From the NCBI GenBank assembly GCA_937875035.1, contig CALNCF010000283.1, forward strand, positions 1 through 6,208: DNA of 6,208 bases, given 5' to 3'. The translations under genes were made by a program, and so were the position numbers. The notes beneath the pieces are model-generated. The model was not told the origin of the DNA and did not search any database. It was given only the letters and a program-made list of their open reading frames with translations. This DNA comes from an uncultured Sphingobacteriaceae bacterium. Lineage in GTDB: Bacteria > Bacteroidota > Bacteroidia > Sphingobacteriales > Sphingobacteriaceae. The number at the start of each line of letters is the position of its first letter. Within the stretch, counting starts at the first letter, position 1. Of this stretch, positions 1 to 5,700 are shown one piece after another.

Positions 1-192
1 TTTCTGAACAGTTTTGTTTTTAGTAAAGCTGCGGCTTGCTTTATAAGCGTTGCGCGCTTTCTTCGGCTCGCCTTCGGTTCTGCTTTGGCGAGGCTTTTCG
101 CTCGACCTGGTTGCGGAACGTTCTCCCCGTTGTGAGGAAGCGCCGGTCTTCTTGTCGTCATCACGACGATTTTTGTCTTTTCTGGTTACCAT
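1..192 (-). CDS. N-terminal fragment of a basic, low-complexity protein (gene runs off the left edge)
   Basis: An ATG at 192-190 on the minus strand opens a frame of 64 codons with no stop before the window edge, so only the N-terminus is visible. It begins MVTRKDKNRRDDDKK. It holds 11 Lys and 10 Arg in 64 residues, with many Ser, Thr, Asp and Glu and almost no hydrophobic residues, so it should be disordered and may bind nucleic acid. There is no signal peptide or membrane segment. A good Bacteroidota-type -7 box lies about 28 bp upstream (220-227), which supports this start. Basic tails of this kind precede the catalytic domain of some Bacteroidota RNA-modifying enzymes, notably RluB-type rRNA pseudouridine synthases, but no catalytic residues are in view. 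That identity is a guess; the existence of the gene is fairly secure. The plus-strand frame overlapping it looks like a shadow. Confidence 0.6.
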   Translation of the reverse strand, partial: MVTRKDKNRRDDDKKTGASSQRGERSATRSSEKPRQSRTEGEPKKARNAYKASRSFTKNKTVQK

Positions 193-219
193 TGGTGGTA
201 TTGTGAATAAAATGATCTG

Positions 220-227
220 CAAAAATA
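220..227 (-). promoter_or_regulatory. Putative -7 promoter box for the left-edge gene
   Basis: On the minus strand this reads TATTTTTG, an exact match to the Bacteroidota -7 consensus TAnnTTTG. It lies 27 bases upstream of the ATG at 192, implying a leader of roughly 20 nt. The -33 region has only a weak TTTCTG-like match about 18 bp upstream. The assignment rests on consensus and position only. Confidence 0.4.
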
Positions 228-363
228 GCCTAATAAATGAGTATTCAGAAATGAAGGGCTGAGGTAAGTTTAAACCGGGTTTTTGAACCGGCCATACCCT
301 AAATCTGGAGGGTTGATTGAGGTCGATGTTTGCAAGTGGCTATAAATTAAGGATATAAATCCG

Positions 364-371
364 TATATTTG
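364..371 (+). promoter_or_regulatory. Putative -7 promoter box for the lytic transglycosylase gene
   Basis: TATATTTG is an exact match to the Bacteroidota -7 consensus TAnnTTTG. It lies 63 bp upstream of the ATG at 435, implying a leader of roughly 55-60 nt. No good TTG -33 element sits at the usual 19 bp spacing; the nearest TTG (330-332) is too far upstream. The call is therefore tentative. Confidence 0.35.
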
Positions 372-434
372 TGCCCGATTTCAGATTTGGTACAAAATTG
401 ATGCAGTGTTAACGATAAATTAAAGCGAAATCTT

Positions 435-1391
435 ATGAAAAAATATATCAAACATCTCTTCACATTGACCGTGTTCATGGTGTTGATGACTGTTATGCAG
501 CTCTTCACTTTCAGTACGCGGGTAGATGATGAAAAGAACAAGCAGGGCTTCAGTCCCCGTTTTGAGATCAGCGCGTTGACCGTTCCCGGCGACCTTGGTT
601 TCTCCGGAGAGCCGGTTCCCCTGAACGACTTTGAAGTGTATGAACGGATGGATCGCGAGCTGACCATCAATACTTATTGGGAAACGAACACGCTGATGTC
701 TTTTAAACGCGCGAACCGCTGGTTCCCGGTGATCATCCCGATCCTGAAACGGAATGGCATTCCCGAAGACTTCAAATACATCCCGATGATCGAAACAGGT
801 TTCATGAACCTTACCTCACCGGCAGGGGCCGTAGGCTTCTGGCAGTTTATGGAGCCGACAGCGAAAGAGATGGGATTAGAGGTGAACAGCGTGGTAGATG
901 AGCGTTACCACGTGGAGAAATCGACGCAGGCTGCCTGCGATTATTTTAAAAAGCTCTATCGTGAATTCGGGAACTGGACCATGGTGGCAGCTGCGTACAA
1001 TGTAGGGCTCACCGGTTTAAAGACCCAGGTGATCCGTCAAAAGACAACCAATTATTACGACCTGCTGCTGAACGCGGAAACTTCGCGTTACGTGTTCCGT
1101 CTGGTGGCTGTAAAAGAGGTCTATGAGAACCCGGTACGCTACGGGTATAAGATCGACAAGAAAGACCTGTATAAAGAGATCCCAACCTATACGGTAAAGG
1201 TAGATACGGCGGTGAGCGACTTTGCCGGCTTCGCGCAAAGCATGAAGATCAATTATAAAATGCTAAAGACCTTTAACCCCTGGTTAAGGGAAGCATACCT
1301 GGACAACGGGGCGAAAAAGACCTACTATATCCAGATACCGAAAGAGGGATACCAGCATCTGTCTCCCTTCGATGCGCAGAGCGCTCGGTAA
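435..1391 (+). CDS. Membrane-targeted lytic transglycosylase, MltD-like (SLT/GH23 domain)
   Basis: This 318-residue enzyme should cleave the MurNAc-GlcNAc bond of peptidoglycan, forming 1,6-anhydro-MurNAc ends, in the periplasm. Residues 1-26 are a basic start plus a hydrophobic stretch (KKYIKHLF then LTVFMVLMTVMQLF). This is a signal peptide or membrane anchor; no lipobox Cys is present. The SLT domain covers about 95-235. The predicted catalytic Glu is E120 in PMIETGF, where most family members have ESGF. It is followed by the family motifs GAVGFWQFM (131-139) and AYNVG (187-191). The C-terminus (about 250-302, with TYTVKVDTAV, FNPWLRE and YYIQIP) resembles the degenerate LysM-like tail of Bacteroidota MltD relatives. 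The ATG at 435 is chosen because it directly precedes the signal sequence; there is no Shine-Dalgarno, as usual in this phylum. The gene stands alone between its own promoter region and a strong terminator. Family assignment is confident; the exact paralogue (MltD versus another) is not. Confidence 0.9.
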   Translation: MKKYIKHLFTLTVFMVLMTVMQLFTFSTRVDDEKNKQGFSPRFEISALTVPGDLGFSGEPVPLNDFEVYERMDRELTINTYWETNTLMSFKRANRWFPVIIPILKRNGIPEDFKYIPMIETGFMNLTSPAGAVGFWQFMEPTAKEMGLEVNSVVDERYHVEKSTQAACDYFKKLYREFGNWTMVAAAYNVGLTGLKTQVIRQKTTNYYDLLLNAETSRYVFRLVAVKEVYENPVRYGYKIDKKDLYKEIPTYTVKVDTAVSDFAGFAQSMKINYKMLKTFNPWLREAYLDNGAKKTYYIQIPKEGYQHLSPFDAQSAR

Positions 1392-1420
1392 GCAAAACCT
1401 TTCCTTGAAATCAGCGTTAC

Positions 1421-1462
1421 ATCACATGGCCTTTCCTTATCGTATGGCCATGTGATTTTTTG
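1421..1462 (+). terminator. Intrinsic terminator after the lytic transglycosylase gene
   Basis: A perfect 11-bp stem is formed by ATCACATGGCC (1421-1431) and GGCCATGTGAT (1446-1456), with a 14-nt loop. A run of seven T residues (1456-1462) follows. It begins 30 bp after the transglycosylase stop codon. There is no A-run on the left side, so it should act mainly on the plus strand and separate this gene from uvrA transcription. Confidence 0.88.
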
Positions 1463-1483
1463 TATCCGGCCGGTTTCCCCGCG

Positions 1484-1512
1484 TTGGATTTACCTATTGT
1501 TTTAGTAATTTG
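1484..1512 (+). promoter_or_regulatory. Putative uvrA promoter
   Basis: A TTG at 1484-1486 is separated by 19 bp from TAATTTG at 1506-1512. This is one base short of the Bacteroidota -7 consensus TAnnTTTG, but the spacing is right. It would place transcription start about 10 nt before the uvrA ATG, giving a very short leader. A promoter is expected here because a strong terminator lies just upstream. I see no SOS (LexA-type) palindrome in 1463-1526. Confidence 0.35.
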
Positions 1513-1526
1513 CCGCAAAAATAATT

Positions 1527-3386
1527 ATGCAGAAAACGAAGTCTGACGAAAAAGAGATCAACGAGATAGAAGTTTATGGCGCGAGGGTACATAATCTCAA
1601 AAACATAGACGTTAGTTTTCCGCGGAACGAGCTGGTGGTGATCACCGGCTTAAGCGGAAGCGGGAAATCTTCCCTGGCTTTCGATACCATTTATGCCGAA
1701 GGGCAGCGCCGTTACATGGAAACGTTTAACGCGTATTCGCGCCAGTTCCTGGGTGGCCTCGAGCGCCCGGATGTGGACAAGATCGACGGGCTCAGCCCGG
1801 TGATCGCCATCGAGCAGAAAACAACCAGCAAGAATCCCCGCTCAACCGTGGGCACCATCACCGAGATCTACGACTTCCTGCGTTTGCTGTATGCCCGTGT
1901 GGGAGAGGCTTTCTCATATAATACGGGAGAGAAGATGATCAAGATGAGCGAGGACCAGATCATCAATGCCATTACCGGGAACTTTGCCGGGAAGACCATC
2001 GCGGTGTTGGCGCCTGTGGTGAAAGGCCGTAAAGGGCATTACCGGGAGCTGTTCGAGCAGATCCGTAAGCAGGGCTACCTGAAGGTACGTGTAGACGGGG
2101 AGATGCAGGACCTGGTTCCGAAGATGCAGCTCGACCGATACAAGATCCATGATATTGAAATTGTGATCGACCGGATCGCTGTGAAGGAAAACGAACGGGG
2201 CCGCATTGTAACGGCCGTGAAGTCCGCCATGAAGCAGTCTAAGGGAGTGATCCGAATCCTTGATATGGAAAGCGACCTGGCCTATCATTACAGCCAGTTC
2301 CTGATGTGCCCGACCACCGGCATTTCGTATGATGAGCCGCAGCCGAATTCCTTTTCCTTTAACTCTCCTTACGGAGCCTGCGAAACCTGTGATGGCCTGG
2401 GCTATGTATTCGAGGTGGATGAGAAGCTGGTGATACCGGATAAGAAAGCAAGCATTATGCAGGGCGGGATCGCGCCACTGGGTGAGTACCGTGAAACCTG
2501 GACCTTCCAGATCCTGAAAGCCCTGGGCAAGAAGTATGGCTTCTCCCTGGCCAACCCGATCGAGAAGATATCCAAAGAAGCCATGCAGATCATCCTGTAC
2601 GGACTGGATGAAAGTATCCAGGTACCCGTGGAGTACAACAAGTATAATGTTCAGAATTATACCGTGAAGTTCGATGGTATTATCAAGATGCTGGACCAGC
2701 AGAACGAACGTAAGTCGGAAGAGCAGGCAGGCGATTTCGAGGATTATGTGCAGAAGGTTCCCTGTCAGACCTGTGGCGGCGCCCGCCTGAAAAAGGAGTC
2801 GCTGCATTTCAGGGTAGACGATAAAAATATTGCAGAGTTAGCAAGGATGGATCTTTCTTCGCTGGCCAAATGGTTCCAGGGTATCGAAGCCCGTTTGAGC
2901 GAGCGTCAGAATACCATCGCAACAGAGATATTGAAGGAGATCCGTGCGCGCATCGGCTTCCTGCTGGATGTAGGACTGGATTACCTGAACCTGGACCGTG
3001 TTTCGAAATCCCTCTCGGGAGGAGAAGCGCAGCGTATCCGCCTGGCTACGCAGATCGGTTCGCAACTGGTGAACGTATTGTATATCCTCGACGAGCCAAG
3101 CATTGGCCTGCATCAGCGGGATAACATGAAGCTGATCCAGGCGCTGAAGAACCTGCGTGACCTCGGCAACTCGGTGCTGGTCGTGGAGCACGATAAGGAT
3201 ATGATCGTAGAAGCGGATTATGTGATCGATGTGGGCCCGGCAGCGGGCGTGCACGGCGGGCAGATCGTAGCCCAGGGTACCCCTGCAGCGCTGCTTCGTA
3301 TGCAGACCGTTACCACGCAATACCTGAACGGAGAACGAATGATCGGGATCCCTTCGAAACGACGTGAGGAGAAAAGATCCGCCTGA
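1527..3386 (+). CDS. uvrA: UvrA excinuclease ABC subunit A, N-terminal part (ABC module I), frameshifted
   Basis: UvrA is the DNA-damage sensor of nucleotide excision repair; it acts as an ATPase dimer and loads UvrB at lesions. These 619 residues form the first ABC module. Visible motifs are Walker A GLSGSGKSS (41-49), the UvrB-binding/insert region (about 120-260), a first zinc-finger region (261-292), a CQTCGGARL motif (413-421), signature LSGGEAQR (496-503), Walker B VLYILDEPSIGL (517-528) and the H-loop His H555. The first zinc finger keeps C261, C285 and C288 but has T264 where E. coli UvrA has its second Cys. The frame ends early at TGA 3384-3386, just after the conserved IPSKRR (608-613). 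Full-length UvrA is about 940 residues, and the second ABC module follows at once in another frame. The ATG at 1527 gives a normal N-terminus (INEIEVYGARVHNLKNIDV). Identity is certain; whether the break is real is not. Confidence 0.93.
   Translation: MQKTKSDEKEINEIEVYGARVHNLKNIDVSFPRNELVVITGLSGSGKSSLAFDTIYAEGQRRYMETFNAYSRQFLGGLERPDVDKIDGLSPVIAIEQKTTSKNPRSTVGTITEIYDFLRLLYARVGEAFSYNTGEKMIKMSEDQIINAITGNFAGKTIAVLAPVVKGRKGHYRELFEQIRKQGYLKVRVDGEMQDLVPKMQLDRYKIHDIEIVIDRIAVKENERGRIVTAVKSAMKQSKGVIRILDMESDLAYHYSQFLMCPTTGISYDEPQPNSFSFNSPYGACETCDGLGYVFEVDEKLVIPDKKASIMQGGIAPLGEYRETWTFQILKALGKKYGFSLANPIEKISKEAMQIILYGLDESIQVPVEYNKYNVQNYTVKFDGIIKMLDQQNERKSEEQAGDFEDYVQKVPCQTCGGARLKKESLHFRVDDKNIAELARMDLSSLAKWFQGIEARLSERQNTIATEILKEIRARIGFLLDVGLDYLNLDRVSKSLSGGEAQRIRLATQIGSQLVNVLYILDEPSIGLHQRDNMKLIQALKNLRDLGNSVLVVEHDKDMIVEADYVIDVGPAAGVHGGQIVAQGTPAALLRMQTVTTQYLNGERMIGIPSKRREEKRSA
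3368..3383 (+). other. uvrA: Frameshift junction inside uvrA
   Basis: The upstream frame runs to TGA 3384-3386. The downstream frame is open from 3368, just after its own TGA at 3365-3367. The shift (one base lost or two gained) must therefore lie in this 16-base overlap. Its only homopolymer is AAAA at 3372-3375. One added A would give RREEKKIRLKKAKGNNL, joining smoothly to the conserved NNL...V.IPLG start of ABC module II and producing a 952-residue UvrA. Residues read in the downstream frame before the nominal GTG at 3416 (KIRLKKAKGNNLRE) are UvrA-like, which favours one broken gene over two separate genes. Confidence 0.85.
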
Positions 3387-3415
3387 AAAAAGCGAAGGGT
3401 AATAATTTAAGAGAG

Positions 3416-4384
3416 GTGTCGGTGGATATACCGCTGGGTCAGTTCGTATGCGTAACAGGGGTGTCGGGCAGTGGCAAATCCACGCTGATCAACGAAACCC
3501 TGTATCCGATCCTCAACCAGCATATTTATCATTCGAAGAAGAAGCCTTTAGCCTACGAGAAGATCGAAGGGCTGGAGCATATCGACAAGGTGATTGAGAT
3601 CGACCAGACACCGATCGGTCGTACGCCGCGTTCGAATCCGGCTACGTATACGGGTGTGTTTTCCGATATCCGCAACCTGTTCGTACAGTTGCCGGAAGCG
3701 AAGATCCGGGGATACAAGCCGGGGCGCTTTTCATTCAATGTGAAGGGTGGACGATGTGAAACCTGCGAAGGCGCGGGTATGAAGGTGATCGAGATGAATT
3801 TCCTGCCGGATGTACAGGTGGAGTGTGAAACCTGTCACGGTAAACGCTATAACCGTGAAACGCTGGAAGTACGCTATAAAGGCAAGTCGATCAGCGATGT
3901 GCTGGACATGAGCATTGAGGAGGCGGTGCCTTTCTTCGAGAACATGCCGCAGATCCTTCGTAAGATCAAAACCCTGCAGGATGTAGGCCTGGGCTATATC
4001 ACCCTCGGGCAATCCTCTGTGACGCTTTCAGGCGGGGAAGCGCAACGTGTGAAGCTGGCAACGGAGCTGTCGAAGAAGGATACGGGTAAAACGATCTATA
4101 TTTTAGATGAGCCGACCACGGGTCTGCACTTTGAAGACATTCGTATTTTATTAGGAGTGCTAAACCAGTTGGTAGAGCGTGGAAACACGGTGCTGGTGAT
4201 CGAGCACAATATGGATGTGATCAAGGTTGCCGATCATATCATCGACCTTGGTCCGGAAGGCGGCGCGGGCGGCGGACAGATCGTATTCGAGGGTACTCCG
4301 GAACAGCTCATCAAAAACAAGAAAAGCTTTACCGGGATTTTCCTGAAGAAAGAATTCGATGAGTTCTATGCTCATCAGAAATAA
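3416..4384 (+). CDS. uvrA: UvrA excinuclease ABC subunit A, C-terminal part (ABC module II), frameshifted
   Basis: This is the second ABC module of UvrA, 322 residues if read from the GTG at 3416. Motifs in order are Walker A GVSGSGKST (15-23), a complete C4 zinc finger (C114, C117, C137, C140) of the type that in UvrA contacts and discriminates damaged DNA, signature LSGGEAQR (204-211), Walker B IYILDEPTTGL (227-237) and H-loop His H264. The C-terminus (GTPEQLI...FTGIFLKKEF) is normal for the family, so the 3' end is intact. The GTG is only the first usable start in this frame and is probably not a natural one, because homology extends upstream to about 3370. If translation did restart, GTG 3422 has an AGAGAGG tract five bases before it, but that sequence also encodes conserved residues. 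By itself this fragment lacks the UvrB-binding insert and module I. It ends 29 bp from a convergent lipoprotein gene, with no clear terminator between. Confidence 0.9.
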   Translation: MSVDIPLGQFVCVTGVSGSGKSTLINETLYPILNQHIYHSKKKPLAYEKIEGLEHIDKVIEIDQTPIGRTPRSNPATYTGVFSDIRNLFVQLPEAKIRGYKPGRFSFNVKGGRCETCEGAGMKVIEMNFLPDVQVECETCHGKRYNRETLEVRYKGKSISDVLDMSIEEAVPFFENMPQILRKIKTLQDVGLGYITLGQSSVTLSGGEAQRVKLATELSKKDTGKTIYILDEPTTGLHFEDIRILLGVLNQLVERGNTVLVIEHNMDVIKVADHIIDLGPEGGAGGGQIVFEGTPEQLIKNKKSFTGIFLKKEFDEFYAHQK

Positions 4385-4413
4385 GCATAACAGGGCAGAT
4401 TACCAGACATTCA

Positions 4414-4803
4414 TTATTCCGGGTTATTCCTGCTGAGCCAGGTATCGATGGTATCGATCTCTGCTTGCGGGATCTTTGCAGAACCCTGCGGATATGGCAT
4501 CGGCAATGCGCCCGAACGGTGATTCACCGCGTTCGAAAACCTGCTGAGATAGTATGGCTTGGTAATGCCCGCGTACGTGGCAAAGCTTTGTGAGCCTGCA
4601 TTGCTTCCATGGCAGAAATCATCCCCGTCGGACCCCACATAGCACTTACGCTCCATGATCCTTTTGATCGTATTGGTATAGGTGATGGATACGCTGTCGT
4701 CAATGACGGATGGAGAGGGCAGCTCGCCCTTATTGCTTTCACAGGAAAAGAGGAACGATACGAGGAATGTTACGAGCAATACGGGCAGGATTATTTTTTT
4801 CAT
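4414..4803 (-). CDS. Small lipoprotein with a cytochrome-c-like domain and an atypical CX9CH motif
   Basis: The 129-residue product starts with a lipoprotein signal peptide: KK, a hydrophobic stretch (residues 4-19), then lipobox LFSC with C21 as the lipidated Cys. The mature part resembles the small mono-heme cytochrome-c-like domains common in Bacteroidota. It has YTNTIKRIMERKC leading to C54, then C64-H65, a Phe-Ala-Thr-Tyr segment (74-77), a Met-Pro pair (M102-P103) that could give the axial Met, and a C-terminal helix IDTIDTWLSRNNPE. The spacing between the two Cys is nine residues, not two as in CXXCH, so covalent heme attachment is uncertain. The gene lies 54 bp downstream of the anti-sigma gene on the same strand and is probably in its operon; I see no good -7 box in the gap. 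A role in envelope electron transfer, or as an effector of the sigma/anti-sigma pair, is inference. The ATG start is well placed before the signal peptide. Confidence 0.75.
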   Translation of the reverse strand: MKKIILPVLLVTFLVSFLFSCESNKGELPSPSVIDDSVSITYTNTIKRIMERKCYVGSDGDDFCHGSNAGSQSFATYAGITKPYYLSRFSNAVNHRSGALPMPYPQGSAKIPQAEIDTIDTWLSRNNPE

Positions 4804-4857
4804 ACGATCTAAAATACAATAAACTCCGGAAAGAAAAAGCCTGTAAGGGAAGCGTGC

Positions 4858-5697
4858 TTAAATCTGTCCCATCAGGTACATCTGTTCGAGGGTCGGACTT
4901 GCGCTTCCGCCTTTAGGCTCGAGGGTGACCGCGAAAGCCTGCGCGTTTTCTGCGCCTTTCATTTCAAACATATGCTGTCCTTCCTGCGGAGAAAAAATGC
5001 CGAGGTCTACAGGCTTGCCATTAACGAGTGCCCATAGCTGGTAATCATGTTTGCCGTCTGTCTGCGGAAGGTTCATCGGGTCGATCATCACCTTGTGCGT
5101 AGTCCTGTTCCAGTGTACCACTGCTTCCGAAGCCGGCGATAAAGGCATGCCTTTCAGCTTCAGCTTCATGAAATCAGGATTGCGCAGGATGGTGAGCGTC
5201 TGGCTGGTTTCATTCATGTCGTTGCGAAGCGAAGCCAGTTGCCGGTCCGATCGCCGGTTCTCTTCTTTCAGCGCTTCCAGCTCGATCTTTGCCGACTTCC
5301 AGCTGTTCCACAGCATAAAGGTTCCGCTGTTGCTCAGCACCAGCAATACGATGCAGGCAGCCAGCGCCCAGCGTAATGCCTGGTTGCCGCGGATCGGAAC
5401 CACAGGAGCATCTGTAGCCGTTTCTATGGGTAAGGATGTAATCGGAGGTGCCTGGCGCAGTACCGGGGCTGCATTCAGCTTGGCTTCCGACATAATACGG
5501 TCGCGCAGGTCTGCTTTCGGTGTATGAGGTCCGGAATCCGCCAGCAGGAACAACGCTTCCTCGATACGTTCGATCTCGGAACGGATCTCCGGGTACTGTT
5601 TGGATAAACGGTGTACCTCGGCCATCTCCCGTTCACTCAGGGGGCCGGCAACATATAATTCGAGTATTCCGGATGCTATGTACGCTTGTGTATCCAA
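4858..5697 (-). CDS. RskA-type membrane anti-sigma factor (TTG start)
   Basis: This 279-residue protein should hold the neighbouring ECF sigma factor at the inner membrane. Residues 1-75 form a helical cytoplasmic sigma-binding region (QAYIASGILELYVAGPLSEREM), without the HX3CX2C zinc motif of ZAS anti-sigma factors. A Pro/Thr-rich linker (76-104) precedes one transmembrane helix (about 108-130, WALAACIVLLVLSNSGTFML). A charged coiled coil follows (133-172). The periplasmic C-terminus is an anti-sigma-K (RskA) domain, with YQLWALVNGKPVDLGIF (219-235) and FAVTLEPKGGSASPT (255-269). The start is TTG at 5697-5695, because a stop (TAA, the sigma stop) lies directly before it in the same frame. 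The next ATG (residue 25) would remove the conserved N-terminal helix. Such proteins are usually released by regulated proteolysis; the signal here is unknown. Confidence 0.88.
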   Translation of the reverse strand: MDTQAYIASGILELYVAGPLSEREMAEVHRLSKQYPEIRSEIERIEEALFLLADSGPHTPKADLRDRIMSEAKLNAAPVLRQAPPITSLPIETATDAPVVPIRGNQALRWALAACIVLLVLSNSGTFMLWNSWKSAKIELEALKEENRRSDRQLASLRNDMNETSQTLTILRNPDFMKLKLKGMPLSPASEAVVHWNRTTHKVMIDPMNLPQTDGKHDYQLWALVNGKPVDLGIFSPQEGQHMFEMKGAENAQAFAVTLEPKGGSASPTLEQMYLMGQI

Positions 5698-5700
5698 TTA
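5695..5700 (-). promoter_or_regulatory. Abutting stop/start junction of the sigma and anti-sigma genes
   Basis: On the minus strand the sigma stop TAA (5700-5698) is followed with no spacer by the anti-sigma TTG start (5697-5695), in the same reading frame. No Shine-Dalgarno precedes it (the upstream codons are AACTATTTTAAT). Initiation by the terminating ribosome is therefore the likely mechanism and would keep the two proteins in proportion. That the junction exists is seen directly; the coupling is inferred. Confidence 0.7.

Larger units (their letters stand above)
193..434. other. Divergent intergenic region
   Basis: These 242 bp separate the minus-strand gene at the left edge from the plus-strand transglycosylase. 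The region is AT-rich towards both starts and carries one candidate -7 box for each direction (220-227 minus, 364-371 plus). A short imperfect hairpin (CCGG arms at 275-278 and 288-291) lies between them with no T-tract. I see no tRNA, riboswitch or convincing small ORF here. Confidence 0.5.

Noticed and set aside
50..262. Plus-strand open frame of 70 codons at the left edge
   Set aside because: It overlaps the minus-strand basic gene, which has a better promoter and a composition typical of real proteins. The plus-strand translation shows no domain or signal.
275..291. Hairpin with CCGG arms in the divergent intergenic region
   Set aside because: The stem is short with a bulged G, and no T-tract follows on either strand. 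It does not qualify as a terminator, and no known regulatory element is recognisable.
1914..2807. Long open frame of 297 codons antisense to uvrA
   Set aside because: It is wholly inside a confidently identified gene, its translation shows no recognisable domain, and such frames arise from codon bias on the opposite strand. The other antisense frames within uvrA and the anti-sigma gene were rejected for the same reason.
3386..3392. AAAAAAG heptamer (A AAA AAG, the dnaX-type slippery motif) near the uvrA frameshift, suggesting programmed frameshifting
   Set aside because: It lies after the TGA (3384-3386) that ends the upstream frame, so ribosomes in that frame would stop before reaching it. 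The shift must occur upstream, in 3368-3383, where the sequence (GAG AAA AGA) is not a canonical slippery site and I see no clear stimulatory hairpin.
4385..4413. Possible bidirectional terminator between uvrA and the convergent lipoprotein gene
   Set aside because: The 29-bp gap has no inverted repeat or T-run. Termination here must be factor-dependent or occur inside the opposing genes.
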